A program made the translations under genes and the position numbers. A DNA stretch of 8,552 nucleotides, taken from assembly GCA_018671205.1 (NCBI GenBank), contig JABHIC010000243.1, forward strand, positions 1 through 8,552. The letters are read 5' to 3'. Below, piece by piece: positions 1 to 6,422 of this stretch (positions are counted from its first letter, which is position 1; each line of letters begins with the position of its first letter). Source of the stretch: Gammaproteobacteria bacterium. GTDB taxonomy: Bacteria; Pseudomonadota; Gammaproteobacteria; GCF-002020875. The notes beneath the pieces were generated by a model, which did not search any database, was not told the origin of the DNA, and saw only the letters and a program-made list of their open reading frames with translations.

Positions 1-570
1 ATGGCAGCCAAATCCATGGTTCAGTATGTACTGGATAACAAGGATTGGACTCCAGAGCTGGATACGGATGTTGATGACCTGGTCATGGAGATCCTCAAGC
101 CTGTTATGACCTACATGGAGCATAAAGACTACTCTACAGCAATCGACGTTAACCCTAACTACATCACGCCCAAGATGCTGCAGTTCCGTCTGCAGAAGAT
201 CATGGACGAGTACGTAGCGGGTGTTGCAACCTACTACACCACCAATGCCGAGATGATGCGCGTTGCGGGTGAGAAGATCGACATGCTGAAGGAAGATGCC
301 GAGAAGATGCGTGCGAAAGATCTTCACGAGTGGCTGCGTGCCTGGGAGAACTATCACCGTATCCTTACGGCTGAGGCTCACCTGAAGCATATCGAGTTCC
401 GTCAGGAGTCTCGTTATCCTGGGTTCTACTATCGTGCAGACAAGAACTTTGTCGACGAAGAGAACTGGAAGTGCTTCGTAAACTCCATCTATGACAAAGA
501 GTCTGGTAAGTGGACATGCTTCAAGCGTGCACACAAGGATCTGGTCGATAAGTCCAAGCTGTTCAAGTAA
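1..570 (+). CDS. aprA: Adenylylsulfate (APS) reductase alpha subunit, C-terminal part (gene cut by window start)
   Basis: AprA is the FAD-containing catalytic subunit of cytoplasmic APS reductase (AprAB). It interconverts APS with sulfite plus AMP, running toward APS in sulfur oxidisers and toward sulfite in sulfate reducers. The 189 residues match the family's conserved C-terminus: YITPKMLQFRLQKIMDEYVAG near residues 55-75, LHEWLRAWENYHRILTAEAH near 108-127, ESRYPGFYYR near 136-145, NFVDEENWKCFVNSIYDK near 149-166, and the terminal DKSKLFK. Full-length AprA is roughly 620-660 aa, so about 70% lies upstream of the window. The frame is open from base 1, and the ATG there is most likely an internal Met. 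Eight of nine Arg codons are CGT and Lys is mostly AAG, a bias typical of highly expressed genes and unlike the signalling genes downstream. A strong terminator follows, so aprA is probably the last gene of its operon, as in aprMBA or aprBA arrangements of sulfur oxidisers. Identity is secure; the direction of catalysis is inferred. Confidence 0.95.
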   Translation: MAAKSMVQYVLDNKDWTPELDTDVDDLVMEILKPVMTYMEHKDYSTAIDVNPNYITPKMLQFRLQKIMDEYVAGVATYYTTNAEMMRVAGEKIDMLKEDAEKMRAKDLHEWLRAWENYHRILTAEAHLKHIEFRQESRYPGFYYRADKNFVDEENWKCFVNSIYDKESGKWTCFKRAHKDLVDKSKLFK

Positions 571-600
571 GTTTTAACTTAACTGAATAGTTGATGTGAG

Positions 601-636
601 GAGAGTCCGGGTGTCGTGAGACACCCGGACTCTTTT
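601..636 (+). terminator. Rho-independent terminator of aprA
   Basis: GAGTCCGGGTGTC (603-615) is followed by the loop GTGA (616-619) and the exact complement GACACCCGGACTC (620-632). The A602-T633 pair extends the perfect stem to 14 bp, and a TTTT tract (633-636) follows. GTGA is a GNRA-type tetraloop, which stabilises hairpins. The stem begins about 30 bp after the aprA stop. It should isolate the heavily transcribed aprA operon from the genes downstream. Confidence 0.93.
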
Positions 637-651
637 ATCTTGCGGCTCCTG

Positions 652-657
652 TATAAT
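652..657 (+). promoter_or_regulatory. Candidate -10 box for the cysteine-cluster gene
   Basis: A perfect TATAAT lies 95 bp upstream of the ATG at 753 and just past the aprA terminator, where a new promoter would be expected. No good -35 hexamer is seen at 16-18 bp upstream; that stretch overlaps the terminator stem and T tract. It may therefore be a weak or activator-dependent promoter, or a chance match. Confidence 0.4.
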
Positions 658-752
658 CCCGGAGTCCTCCGTTGAATCAAGAAAGTCGACGCAAGATCTA
701 CAAATTTTCTCCCGCGCAAGTGGGCGTTCCGCAGTACAAGAGGTAAATCAAC

Positions 753-1700
753 ATGCAAACACCATTCGAACTTCCGGTCAGTAGCCCCGCCATCCCAACA
801 CAGCTCAATGGCTCCGCAAAGATACAATTCAGTTGTCATAAAGGGGTCTCCTGTTTCAATGAATGTTGTAAACAGGCCGACATTCCCTTGACCTCCTATG
901 ATGTGATTCGTTTGAAAGGGTATCTTGGACTCTCCTCGACGGAATTTCTTAAAGAGCACACCTACCCCTTTGAGATGGATAATGATCGCCTCCCCGGTGT
1001 AAAGCTGCGTCACAAGGATGAGAGCACCACCTGTCACTTTATGACGGAAGAGGGGTGCAGCGTCTATGAACACCGTCCGATGGCCTGTCGCTACTACCCG
1101 GTGGGTCACCTCTCCCTGCGTAAGCAGAATGTGAATGAGGAAGAGGAACACTACTTTCTGGTCAAAGAGTCCTACTGTAAAGGACATGAAGAGGATCGTG
1201 AACTGACCATTGATGAGTACCGCAAAGAGCAGCAGGTAGAGGAGTACGATAAAAATTCCCATATGTACCGTCGCCTGATTCTGAAGAAAAAATCTGGGGG
1301 GCCAGCGATTGGAACCCTCTCCAAAAACAGCCTCAGCTTCTACTTTATGGCCACCTACGACATCGACCGTTTTCGTGACTTTGTCCTCTCTGAGGGGTTT
1401 GAAAAGGCGTATGAGATCCCCGAGGATGAGTTGGTCGAGGCGATCAAGGATGATATGAGGCTGCTAGAGCTGGGGGATCGTCTGATGCGTCAGATCTTCT
1501 TCGGCGAAAAACTGGTTAAGCAGCGTGAGGGGGCGTGGGAAGAGCGCTCCGAAAAGCGTAAACATCTCTGGGATGCGCGTACCAAGGATGCCCTTGCAGA
1601 GCGTCACAAGCGAGAGCAGGATATGTATACGGTCGATAAGGAGGATTCCGCTGTAACGGGATTCTGCCCCGACGGTACCTGTGGAACCAATGACCCCTGA
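753..1700 (+). CDS. YkgJ-family cysteine-cluster protein (putative zinc/iron-chelating)
   Basis: A 315-aa protein with no signal peptide or membrane segment, so probably cytoplasmic. The N-terminal half carries the YkgJ/CxxCxxCC-type signature: C28, C34, C38 and C39 (in SCFNECC), then C94, C102 and C112 in the typical block that includes CSVYEHRPMACRYYP, and C142. Such clusters are thought to bind zinc or an Fe-S centre; no biochemical role is established for most members. The C-terminal 170 residues go beyond the usual small domain: they are highly charged and probably helical (around 250-292), and end in a second pair, C305 and C310 (CPDGTC). The start is supported by AAGAGG at 738-743, nine bases before the ATG. 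The gene stands alone between the aprA terminator and the sensor kinase gene 77-100 bp downstream. A role in metal-centre biogenesis or in sulfur oxidation is possible from its position next to aprA, but that is inference only. Confidence 0.85.
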   Translation: MQTPFELPVSSPAIPTQLNGSAKIQFSCHKGVSCFNECCKQADIPLTSYDVIRLKGYLGLSSTEFLKEHTYPFEMDNDRLPGVKLRHKDESTTCHFMTEEGCSVYEHRPMACRYYPVGHLSLRKQNVNEEEEHYFLVKESYCKGHEEDRELTIDEYRKEQQVEEYDKNSHMYRRLILKKKSGGPAIGTLSKNSLSFYFMATYDIDRFRDFVLSEGFEKAYEIPEDELVEAIKDDMRLLELGDRLMRQIFFGEKLVKQREGAWEERSEKRKHLWDARTKDALAERHKREQDMYTVDKEDSAVTGFCPDGTCGTNDP

Positions 1701-1708
1701 AACTTTTC

Positions 1709-1737
1709 TGGATACACCAAAATCCACGATGTACTAT
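1709..1737 (+). promoter_or_regulatory. Candidate promoter for the signalling operon
   Basis: TGGATA (1709-1714) and TACTAT (1732-1737), each matching the sigma-70 consensus at four of six positions, are separated by 17 bp. They lie directly after the cysteine-cluster gene and about 60 bp before the sensor kinase. No terminator is visible between the two genes, so read-through transcription is also possible. Confidence 0.3.
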
Positions 1738-1759
1738 TAACCTAAGTTTCTAGGATTAA
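1737..1759. repeat. Inverted repeat upstream of the sensor kinase gene (operator-like)
   Basis: TTAACCTA (1737-1744), a 6-base spacer AGTTTC, then TAGGATTAA (1751-1759). The right arm is the complement of the left except for one extra A. It abuts the candidate -10 box, a common place for a repressor operator, but no regulator gene is in the window and no second copy was noticed. The right arm also contains the AGGA ribosome binding site of the small leader ORF, so folding of this repeat in the RNA could mask that site. Confidence 0.3.
1752..1755 (+). promoter_or_regulatory. Ribosome binding site for the leader ORF at 1764
   Basis: AGGA lies eight bases before the ATG at 1764. It is the clearest Shine-Dalgarno match in the 1700-1810 region, better placed than anything in front of the in-frame TTG (1778), GTG (1796) or ATG (1799) of the kinase gene. 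This suggests that ribosomes load here. Confidence 0.4.
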
Positions 1760-1763
1760 CGAT

Positions 1764-1799
1764 ATGAGTCATCATGGTTGGGGGGATTCTGTAGGGTGA
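1764..1799 (+). CDS. Possible 11-codon leader peptide coupled to the sensor kinase
   Basis: ATG at 1764 opens a short frame encoding MSHHGWGDSVG, ending in TGA at 1797-1799. That stop overlaps the kinase ATG at 1799 as TGATG, the classic arrangement for translational coupling. The frame has a proper ribosome binding site at 1752-1755. It includes a G6 run (1780-1785); one extra G, or a -1 slip there, would join this start to the kinase frame (MSHHGWGGFCRVMG and onward). It could be a leader ORF, the true but frame-disrupted N-terminus of the kinase, or chance. Confidence 0.3.
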   Translation: MSHHGWGDSVG

Positions 1800-4162
1800 T
1801 GGGTTCGATGTGTAAGCAACAGCAGCCTCCAGCTGCCTTAATGCTGTCGGCTTGGTTCTGGAGTGGAGTGGCGGGGCTCCTGCTGACACTACTGTTTCAC
1901 ACGGTGGCCGCTGCAGAGTCTCCGCAGCCGAAAATGGAGCCTCTTCGGTTACAGCTCAAGTGGCTGCACCAATTCCAGTTTGCCGGCTATTATGCCGCCC
2001 TTGAGCAGGGGTATTACGCCAAAGCAGGGCTGGATGTCACCCTGTTAGAGCATCCACTGACTCGCCCACCCGTCGAGGTACTGACTCAGGGGGATGCAGA
2101 GTATGTTGTGATGGGGAGTGATGTGATGGTCTACCGCTCAGAGGGGAAGCCTCTGGTGGCGTTGGCAGCGATTACACAGCATGATCCATTGGCACTGTTG
2201 GTGACCCAAGATTCCGGGATTGAGGAGCCGGAGGCGTTGCGTGGAAAACGGGTGATGCTGGATTATGGCGCACACGATGCATCGATTCTGGCCATGCTCA
2301 AACAGGCGGGAGTGACAGCAGAGTCGTACACGCTTCAGCCGACCAGCTATAACCCACTCGATCTGGTTGAGGGTAAGACCGATGCCTTTAATGCCTACAT
2401 CACCGATCAGGGGTTCATTCTTGATGAGTTGGGGGTCGGTAACCGGTATCTTCACCCCAGCCGTTATGGGATCGATTTTTACAGTGATATACTGGTGACC
2501 ACTGAGCAGGAGATAGAGCAGCATCCGCAGCGCATGCAGCGATTTTATGAGGCGAGTATGAAGGGTTGGGGGTATGCGATGTCGCATACAGAGGCGCTGA
2601 TTGACCTCATTCTTGAGAAATACAACACACAAAATCGCAGTCGGGCCCATCTTCAGTATGAGGCAGCGCAGATGCGTGAAATGGTTCAGCCTCTGCTGGT
2701 TCAACTGGGCTATATGCATCGGGAGCGCTGGCTCCATATTCAGGATACCTTCAAGGATCTGGGCTTTCTTCAGCAGGAGGTCGATATTGATGCGCTCTAT
2801 TATCGGCCACAGCCAAAACCCTCAGTACTGATACTGGAGCAACTGCTACTGCCGCTGCTGGGGGTTGCCAGTGTAATGGGTATTATTATTTTTCTGGTGA
2901 TACTCTGGAACCGCAAACTGAAGCAGCAGGTAGCGCGCCGTACTCGTGAGCTGGAGCGGGTAAAAGAGCGTATCGAGCTGATTCTTGAATCGATGAATGA
3001 GGGGTTGGTGGTGACGGATGCAAACCATCTTATCCAGCGTGTTAATCAAAAATTGGAACAGCTGGTTGGGGTTGAGAGTGGTGCGTTACAGGGGCGCTGT
3101 ATCGAAGAGATATTTGAGGATGAGGGCACACTTTTTGATCAAAAGCGGACAATACTGACCGATGATCAGCAGGCGGTGCCAGTGCATGTCCAGGGTGCGT
3201 TGCTCAAACGGCAAGAGGGAGAAGAGGTTGCTGGTGGGGCTGTGCTGGTGATCTATGACCTTAGAAATCAGGTGCGCGCTGAACAGCAGGAACAGTATGC
3301 ACTGTTTCAGGCTGGGGTAGCAGATATGGGGGCATCCGTACTGCACAATATAGGGAATGTGGTCACCGGGATGAGCGGGCATGTGGCACGTATTGGCCAG
3401 AATACCAAACTACTCAATAAACTATCCAGAGTATTAAAACACTATCTTGAACGGAAGAGTGGTGCTGACGAGAAGGAAGGGGAGGCCGATCCTGGGGGAG
3501 AGGATGAGATCTATAAAATTTTGACCGGGACAGTGGATACACTGGATAAGATTGGAAAGAATATTGCTGACCGTGGGGCACTGGATAAGCTTGATCAGGG
3601 GATTCGTCATATTGGCGAGGTGATATCGATTCAGCAGAAGGTCTCTCGTCCAGTGATGCACGCAACCCGTTTTAGTCTGAAAGTGATGGTTGAGGAGACA
3701 CTGAATCTGATTGAGGACCGGATGGATAAGTATAGAACCACCCTGAAGTTAGAGATGGATCCGACCGTTGATAGCCTGCTTCTTCCCCGCAATCCCTTGA
3801 TTCAGCTACTGCTTAATCTGCTTAAAAACAGTCTTGAGGCGGTGATGGAAGAGATGCTCGATAGCGATACCCTTGAGGGAAGGTTAGTCTTAACCGTGAA
3901 ACGGCTTGAAGAGAATGTCTTTCTGCTCCAGTTAGCTGATAATGGCTGCGGAGCAGAGGCAGAACAGGTTGAGAGTATCTTTCGTACGGGTTATACCACC
4001 AAACAGCGTGGTAGTGGATATGGTCTCCACTCCGCCGCACACTTTGTCAGAAGTCTGGGGGGAGAGATTGAGGCAGAGAGTCAGGGGCGTCATCAGGGGC
4101 TGGTGATGCGTGTGAAATTACCGATTGAGATGGAGCAGAAAGATGGTGGCAGTAGTGGATAA
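1799..4162 (+). CDS. Membrane sensor histidine kinase with periplasmic NMT1/THI5-like domain and PAS
   Basis: Numbering is from ATG 1799 (787 aa); TTG 1778, GTG 1796 and ATG 1808 are alternatives. A hydrophobic segment near residues 15-38 is a signal anchor. Residues about 48-335 form a periplasmic binding-protein domain of the NMT1/THI5 (SsuA/ThiY-like) type, recognised from LRLQLKWLHQFQFAGYYAAL, then EQGYYAKAGLDVTLL. Relatives bind thiamine-pyrimidine precursors, sulfonates or similar small molecules; the ligand here is unknown. A second membrane segment (about 344-370) leads through a coiled linker to a PAS domain (about 393-488). The dimerisation region has LHNIGNVVTG with probable phosphoacceptor H516; the residue after His is Asn rather than Glu or Asp. 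The ATPase domain shows an N box (LLNLLKNSLEAV, N673/N677), G1 (LADNGCG, D714) and G2 (GSGYGL, 738-743). A charged Gly/Glu/Asp-rich insert lies near 553-572. It probably phosphorylates the overlapping receiver gene. Kinase identity is firm; ligand and start are uncertain. Confidence 0.87.
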   Translation: MGSMCKQQQPPAALMLSAWFWSGVAGLLLTLLFHTVAAAESPQPKMEPLRLQLKWLHQFQFAGYYAALEQGYYAKAGLDVTLLEHPLTRPPVEVLTQGDAEYVVMGSDVMVYRSEGKPLVALAAITQHDPLALLVTQDSGIEEPEALRGKRVMLDYGAHDASILAMLKQAGVTAESYTLQPTSYNPLDLVEGKTDAFNAYITDQGFILDELGVGNRYLHPSRYGIDFYSDILVTTEQEIEQHPQRMQRFYEASMKGWGYAMSHTEALIDLILEKYNTQNRSRAHLQYEAAQMREMVQPLLVQLGYMHRERWLHIQDTFKDLGFLQQEVDIDALYYRPQPKPSVLILEQLLLPLLGVASVMGIIIFLVILWNRKLKQQVARRTRELERVKERIELILESMNEGLVVTDANHLIQRVNQKLEQLVGVESGALQGRCIEEIFEDEGTLFDQKRTILTDDQQAVPVHVQGALLKRQEGEEVAGGAVLVIYDLRNQVRAEQQEQYALFQAGVADMGASVLHNIGNVVTGMSGHVARIGQNTKLLNKLSRVLKHYLERKSGADEKEGEADPGGEDEIYKILTGTVDTLDKIGKNIADRGALDKLDQGIRHIGEVISIQQKVSRPVMHATRFSLKVMVEETLNLIEDRMDKYRTTLKLEMDPTVDSLLLPRNPLIQLLLNLLKNSLEAVMEEMLDSDTLEGRLVLTVKRLEENVFLLQLADNGCGAEAEQVESIFRTGYTTKQRGSGYGLHSAAHFVRSLGGEIEAESQGRHQGLVMRVKLPIEMEQKDGGSSG
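4132..4135 (+). promoter_or_regulatory. Ribosome binding site setting the start of the lone receiver gene
   Basis: GGAG lies seven bases before ATG 4143, inside the end of the kinase gene. It favours ATG 4143 over the in-frame TTG at 4125, which would add six residues (MRWSRK) outside the receiver fold. Confidence 0.55.
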
Positions 4163-4616
4163 TCCTCCGAAAATTTTGGTTGTCGATGACGACTATTCCA
4201 TCCTTGAGCTCTACCGATTGATTTTTGGCTTGCCCGATGATGAGTCTGACCTGAGCGACTCCCTGATGGAAGTTTTTGAGCTGATGGAGGAGGATGACAA
4301 TGAGGGGGAGGCAACAGAGCCTCAGTATGATGTAAACCTGCTCTCACAAGGGCTGGATGCCGTGCGTGAGGTACGTCGAGCCAGTGAGGCGGGGACGCCT
4401 TATAGCCATGCGTTGATAGATATGAGAATGCCCCCGGGGATTGATGGTCTGGAGACCGCAAAACATCTGCGTGAGATCGATCCAACGATCAATATCACCT
4501 TTGTAACCGCGTATGCGGACTATGAGGAAGAGCAGTTGGGCGAATCTCTGCCTGAGGGGTATCGAATGATCCGCAAGCCTTTTTCACAAGATGAGATTCT
4601 TGCTCTTTTTGCTTAA
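4143..4616 (+). CDS. Stand-alone response regulator receiver with long acidic insert
   Basis: 157 aa from ATG 4143, a single receiver domain with no output domain. The acidic pocket is D15/D16 (ILVVDDD), the phosphoacceptor D93 (ALIDMRMPPGIDGLE), the switch Thr T122 (FVTAYAD) and the conserved Lys K145 (IRKPF). The distance from the acidic pocket to the phosphoacceptor is about 77 residues instead of the usual 44 or so, because of an extra segment of about 33 residues. That segment (near 30-60) has 14 Asp or Glu in about 30 residues. After K145 only a short tail remains. The gene overlaps the sensor kinase by 20 bp and is followed 12 bp later by the GGDEF-EAL gene, so it is probably co-translated with both. 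It likely relays phosphate from the kinase or the Hpt domain, or acts by protein contact. The same insert recurs in the first receiver of the hybrid kinase in this window. Confidence 0.88.
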   Translation: MVAVVDNPPKILVVDDDYSILELYRLIFGLPDDESDLSDSLMEVFELMEEDDNEGEATEPQYDVNLLSQGLDAVREVRRASEAGTPYSHALIDMRMPPGIDGLETAKHLREIDPTINITFVTAYADYEEEQLGESLPEGYRMIRKPFSQDEILALFA

Positions 4617-4628
4617 TAACGGGTATCA

Positions 4629-6350
4629 ATGATGAATGAGAAGGCACAGGTGCTGGTGGTTGAGGACTCCAGAAGTAACTCAGAGCTAATCTGTTCAATT
4701 CTGAGAGCAACCAGTGAAATTACCCCTCATCAAGCCTTCACTGGTGAAGAGGCTCTGGAGTTCATGGAGCGCGCTCGTCCCGATTTGATTGTGCTGGATG
4801 TCATTATGCCGGGTATTAGCGGGTTTGAGGTCTGTAAGCAGTTGAAGGCGAACCCCAGTTTGAGGGATATTCCGGTCATCTTTGTGACCGCTCGGGCAGC
4901 GGTTGAGGATGTAGTCGAGGGGCTCAATATGGGGGCGGTCGATTATGTTGCCAAGCCGATCATCCCGGAGATTCTGGAGGCACGGGTGCGCGCCCATCTG
5001 GCGCTCTCCTTCTATAAAGAGCACCTGAAGACACTGGCTAACACCGATGCCCTGACGGGGCTCTATAACCGTAAATCTTTCGAGGCTTTTCTTAGGGATC
5101 TGATAGAGCATCGCTCTCCCTTTGCTCTGATCTATCTGGATCTGGACCACTTTAAGCCGGTCAATGATGAGCTGGGTCACCAAGCGGGAGACCAGCTGCT
5201 ACAGCAGGTGGCTGGGCGACTGCAATCCACCGTACGCCTGGTTGATTTTGTGGCCCGTATCGGTGGTGATGAGTTTGTGTTGATCATCAATAATGTAAAA
5301 AGTCACCCGGCCATTGAGTTTGTGATCGACAAGCTATTGAAAATACTTGCCCAGCCCTACAATCTTGATCTGAGCGAGGCAGAGCCACGTCAGGTACATA
5401 TCAGTGCAACCATTGGGGGTGCACTCTACCCGCTCGATACGGATAATGAGTATGAACTGGTCCGTTATGCGGATACCGCGATGTATCATGCCAAGGAGCT
5501 GGGGCGAAACCAATATTACCTTTATGGCCCGGAAATTGAGTCCATTATCTCAAACAAGCGGTTATCCGAAGAGGGGATCAGGGATGGGCTGGAGAATGAT
5601 GAATTTGAACTCTTTTATCTCCCCTCTGTCTCCCTGTCGGAGGGAACGGTATTGTCGATGGAGGTGTTGTTGCGCTGGAGGCACTCGGAACGGGGGCTGT
5701 TAGCCCCGGATGAGTTTCTTGAGACCTTCATTCTCAGCCATATGGAGGAGCGGCTTTTTGTCTTCGTCATCCGTAAGGCCGTTTTACAGATCAAAGAGTG
5801 GCATCAGGAGGGAGTGCTGGATGCTCACTTGGTTCTGAACCTGACCCATGCCGAGTTTATCAACCGTAGACTGGTGCAATATATTCTGCAGGCCTTTGAG
5901 CTCTCTGAATGCGATCCACTGCTGGCCAGTTGGCTTGAGCTAGAGGTTCCTGGGAGTTATCTGGTGCAGGATATTGAGTTTAGCAGAAGACAGATTCGGC
6001 AGCTGGCGGAGATCGGGGTGACGGTCTCACTGGACCATTTTGGTAGCAGCTGTATCTCTATCTATGATATCCACTCCATGCCTCTCTCTCAGGTTAAAAT
6101 TGACCGAAAGTTGATTCATGATATCGGTTCGGAATCGAGTGAGAGGATTTTGCAGACAGTAATCAATATGGTCATTAGTCTGGGGCACAACCCGGCAGCG
6201 GTTGGTGTGGAAAATGAGCAGCAGGCAGCTTTCCTTAAGGAGCATGGCTGTCCCCATGTACAGGGTTATCTCTTTACCGGGGTACTGGACAAGGAGGCAG
6301 CCGGTCGAGTGATGCGTGGAGAGGAGAAGATAAGCTCTGCTGAATCGTAA
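4629..6350 (+). CDS. Response regulator with GGDEF and EAL domains (cyclic di-GMP turnover); EAL probably inactive
   Basis: 573 aa, soluble. Residues about 6-125 are a standard receiver: E11/D12, phosphoacceptor D57 (LIVLDVIMP), T87, K109. Residues about 135-300 are a GGDEF domain with NTDALTGLYNR, LDLDHFKPVND, an intact GGDEF (212-216) and an inhibitory-site motif R203-x-x-D206 five residues before it. It should therefore make cyclic di-GMP from two GTP and be product-inhibited. Residues about 311-565 are an EAL domain with EVLLR (345-349) in place of EALLR, N404, E439, K490, E528 and Q545 retained. The metal-binding DDFGTG is D469-H470-FGSS, and the usual ExTE is EVPG. Loss of the second Asp normally abolishes phosphodiesterase activity, so the net output is probably cyclase, with EAL perhaps a regulatory or binding domain. 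ATG 4629 is followed by a second ATG at 4632; a weak GGG lies five bases upstream. It forms an operon with the two genes before it. Confidence 0.94.
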   Translation: MMNEKAQVLVVEDSRSNSELICSILRATSEITPHQAFTGEEALEFMERARPDLIVLDVIMPGISGFEVCKQLKANPSLRDIPVIFVTARAAVEDVVEGLNMGAVDYVAKPIIPEILEARVRAHLALSFYKEHLKTLANTDALTGLYNRKSFEAFLRDLIEHRSPFALIYLDLDHFKPVNDELGHQAGDQLLQQVAGRLQSTVRLVDFVARIGGDEFVLIINNVKSHPAIEFVIDKLLKILAQPYNLDLSEAEPRQVHISATIGGALYPLDTDNEYELVRYADTAMYHAKELGRNQYYLYGPEIESIISNKRLSEEGIRDGLENDEFELFYLPSVSLSEGTVLSMEVLLRWRHSERGLLAPDEFLETFILSHMEERLFVFVIRKAVLQIKEWHQEGVLDAHLVLNLTHAEFINRRLVQYILQAFELSECDPLLASWLELEVPGSYLVQDIEFSRRQIRQLAEIGVTVSLDHFGSSCISIYDIHSMPLSQVKIDRKLIHDIGSESSERILQTVINMVISLGHNPAAVGVENEQQAAFLKEHGCPHVQGYLFTGVLDKEAAGRVMRGEEKISSAES

Positions 6351-6372
6351 GGGGATCTGTTGAGAGCTACTG

Positions 6373-6403
6373 TTGGCTAAGCTTGTGTTATTATCGTTAT
6401 AAC
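6373..6403 (+). promoter_or_regulatory. Weak candidate promoter with palindrome before the hybrid kinase
   Basis: In the 72-bp gap, TATAAC (6398-6403, five of six matches to the -10 consensus) lies inside the perfect 10-bp palindrome CGTTATAACG (6395-6404). TTGGCT (6373-6378) upstream has a 19-bp spacer, longer than ideal. The hybrid kinase could thus be transcribed on its own as well as from the upstream operon. A 10-bp palindrome is expected several times by chance in a window this size, so this is tentative. Confidence 0.28.
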
Positions 6404-6422
6404 GTAGTATTACCTGATTCAT

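Noticed and set aside
1..3. ATG at the first base as the true start of a short gene
   Set aside because: The product matches only the C-terminal third of AprA, so the ATG is most likely an internal codon and the gene is cut by the window.
579..1262. A 227-codon open frame on the minus strand
   Set aside because: It lies opposite the aprA terminator and the well-supported cysteine-cluster gene, and its product has no recognisable domain, so it is a shadow of the coding strand.
2138..2737. A 199-codon minus-strand open frame within the sensor kinase gene
   Set aside because: It is opposite the clearly recognisable NMT1/THI5-like domain and has no domain of its own; other minus-strand frames at 4093-4485, 4695-5183 and 6027-6509 were rejected on the same grounds.
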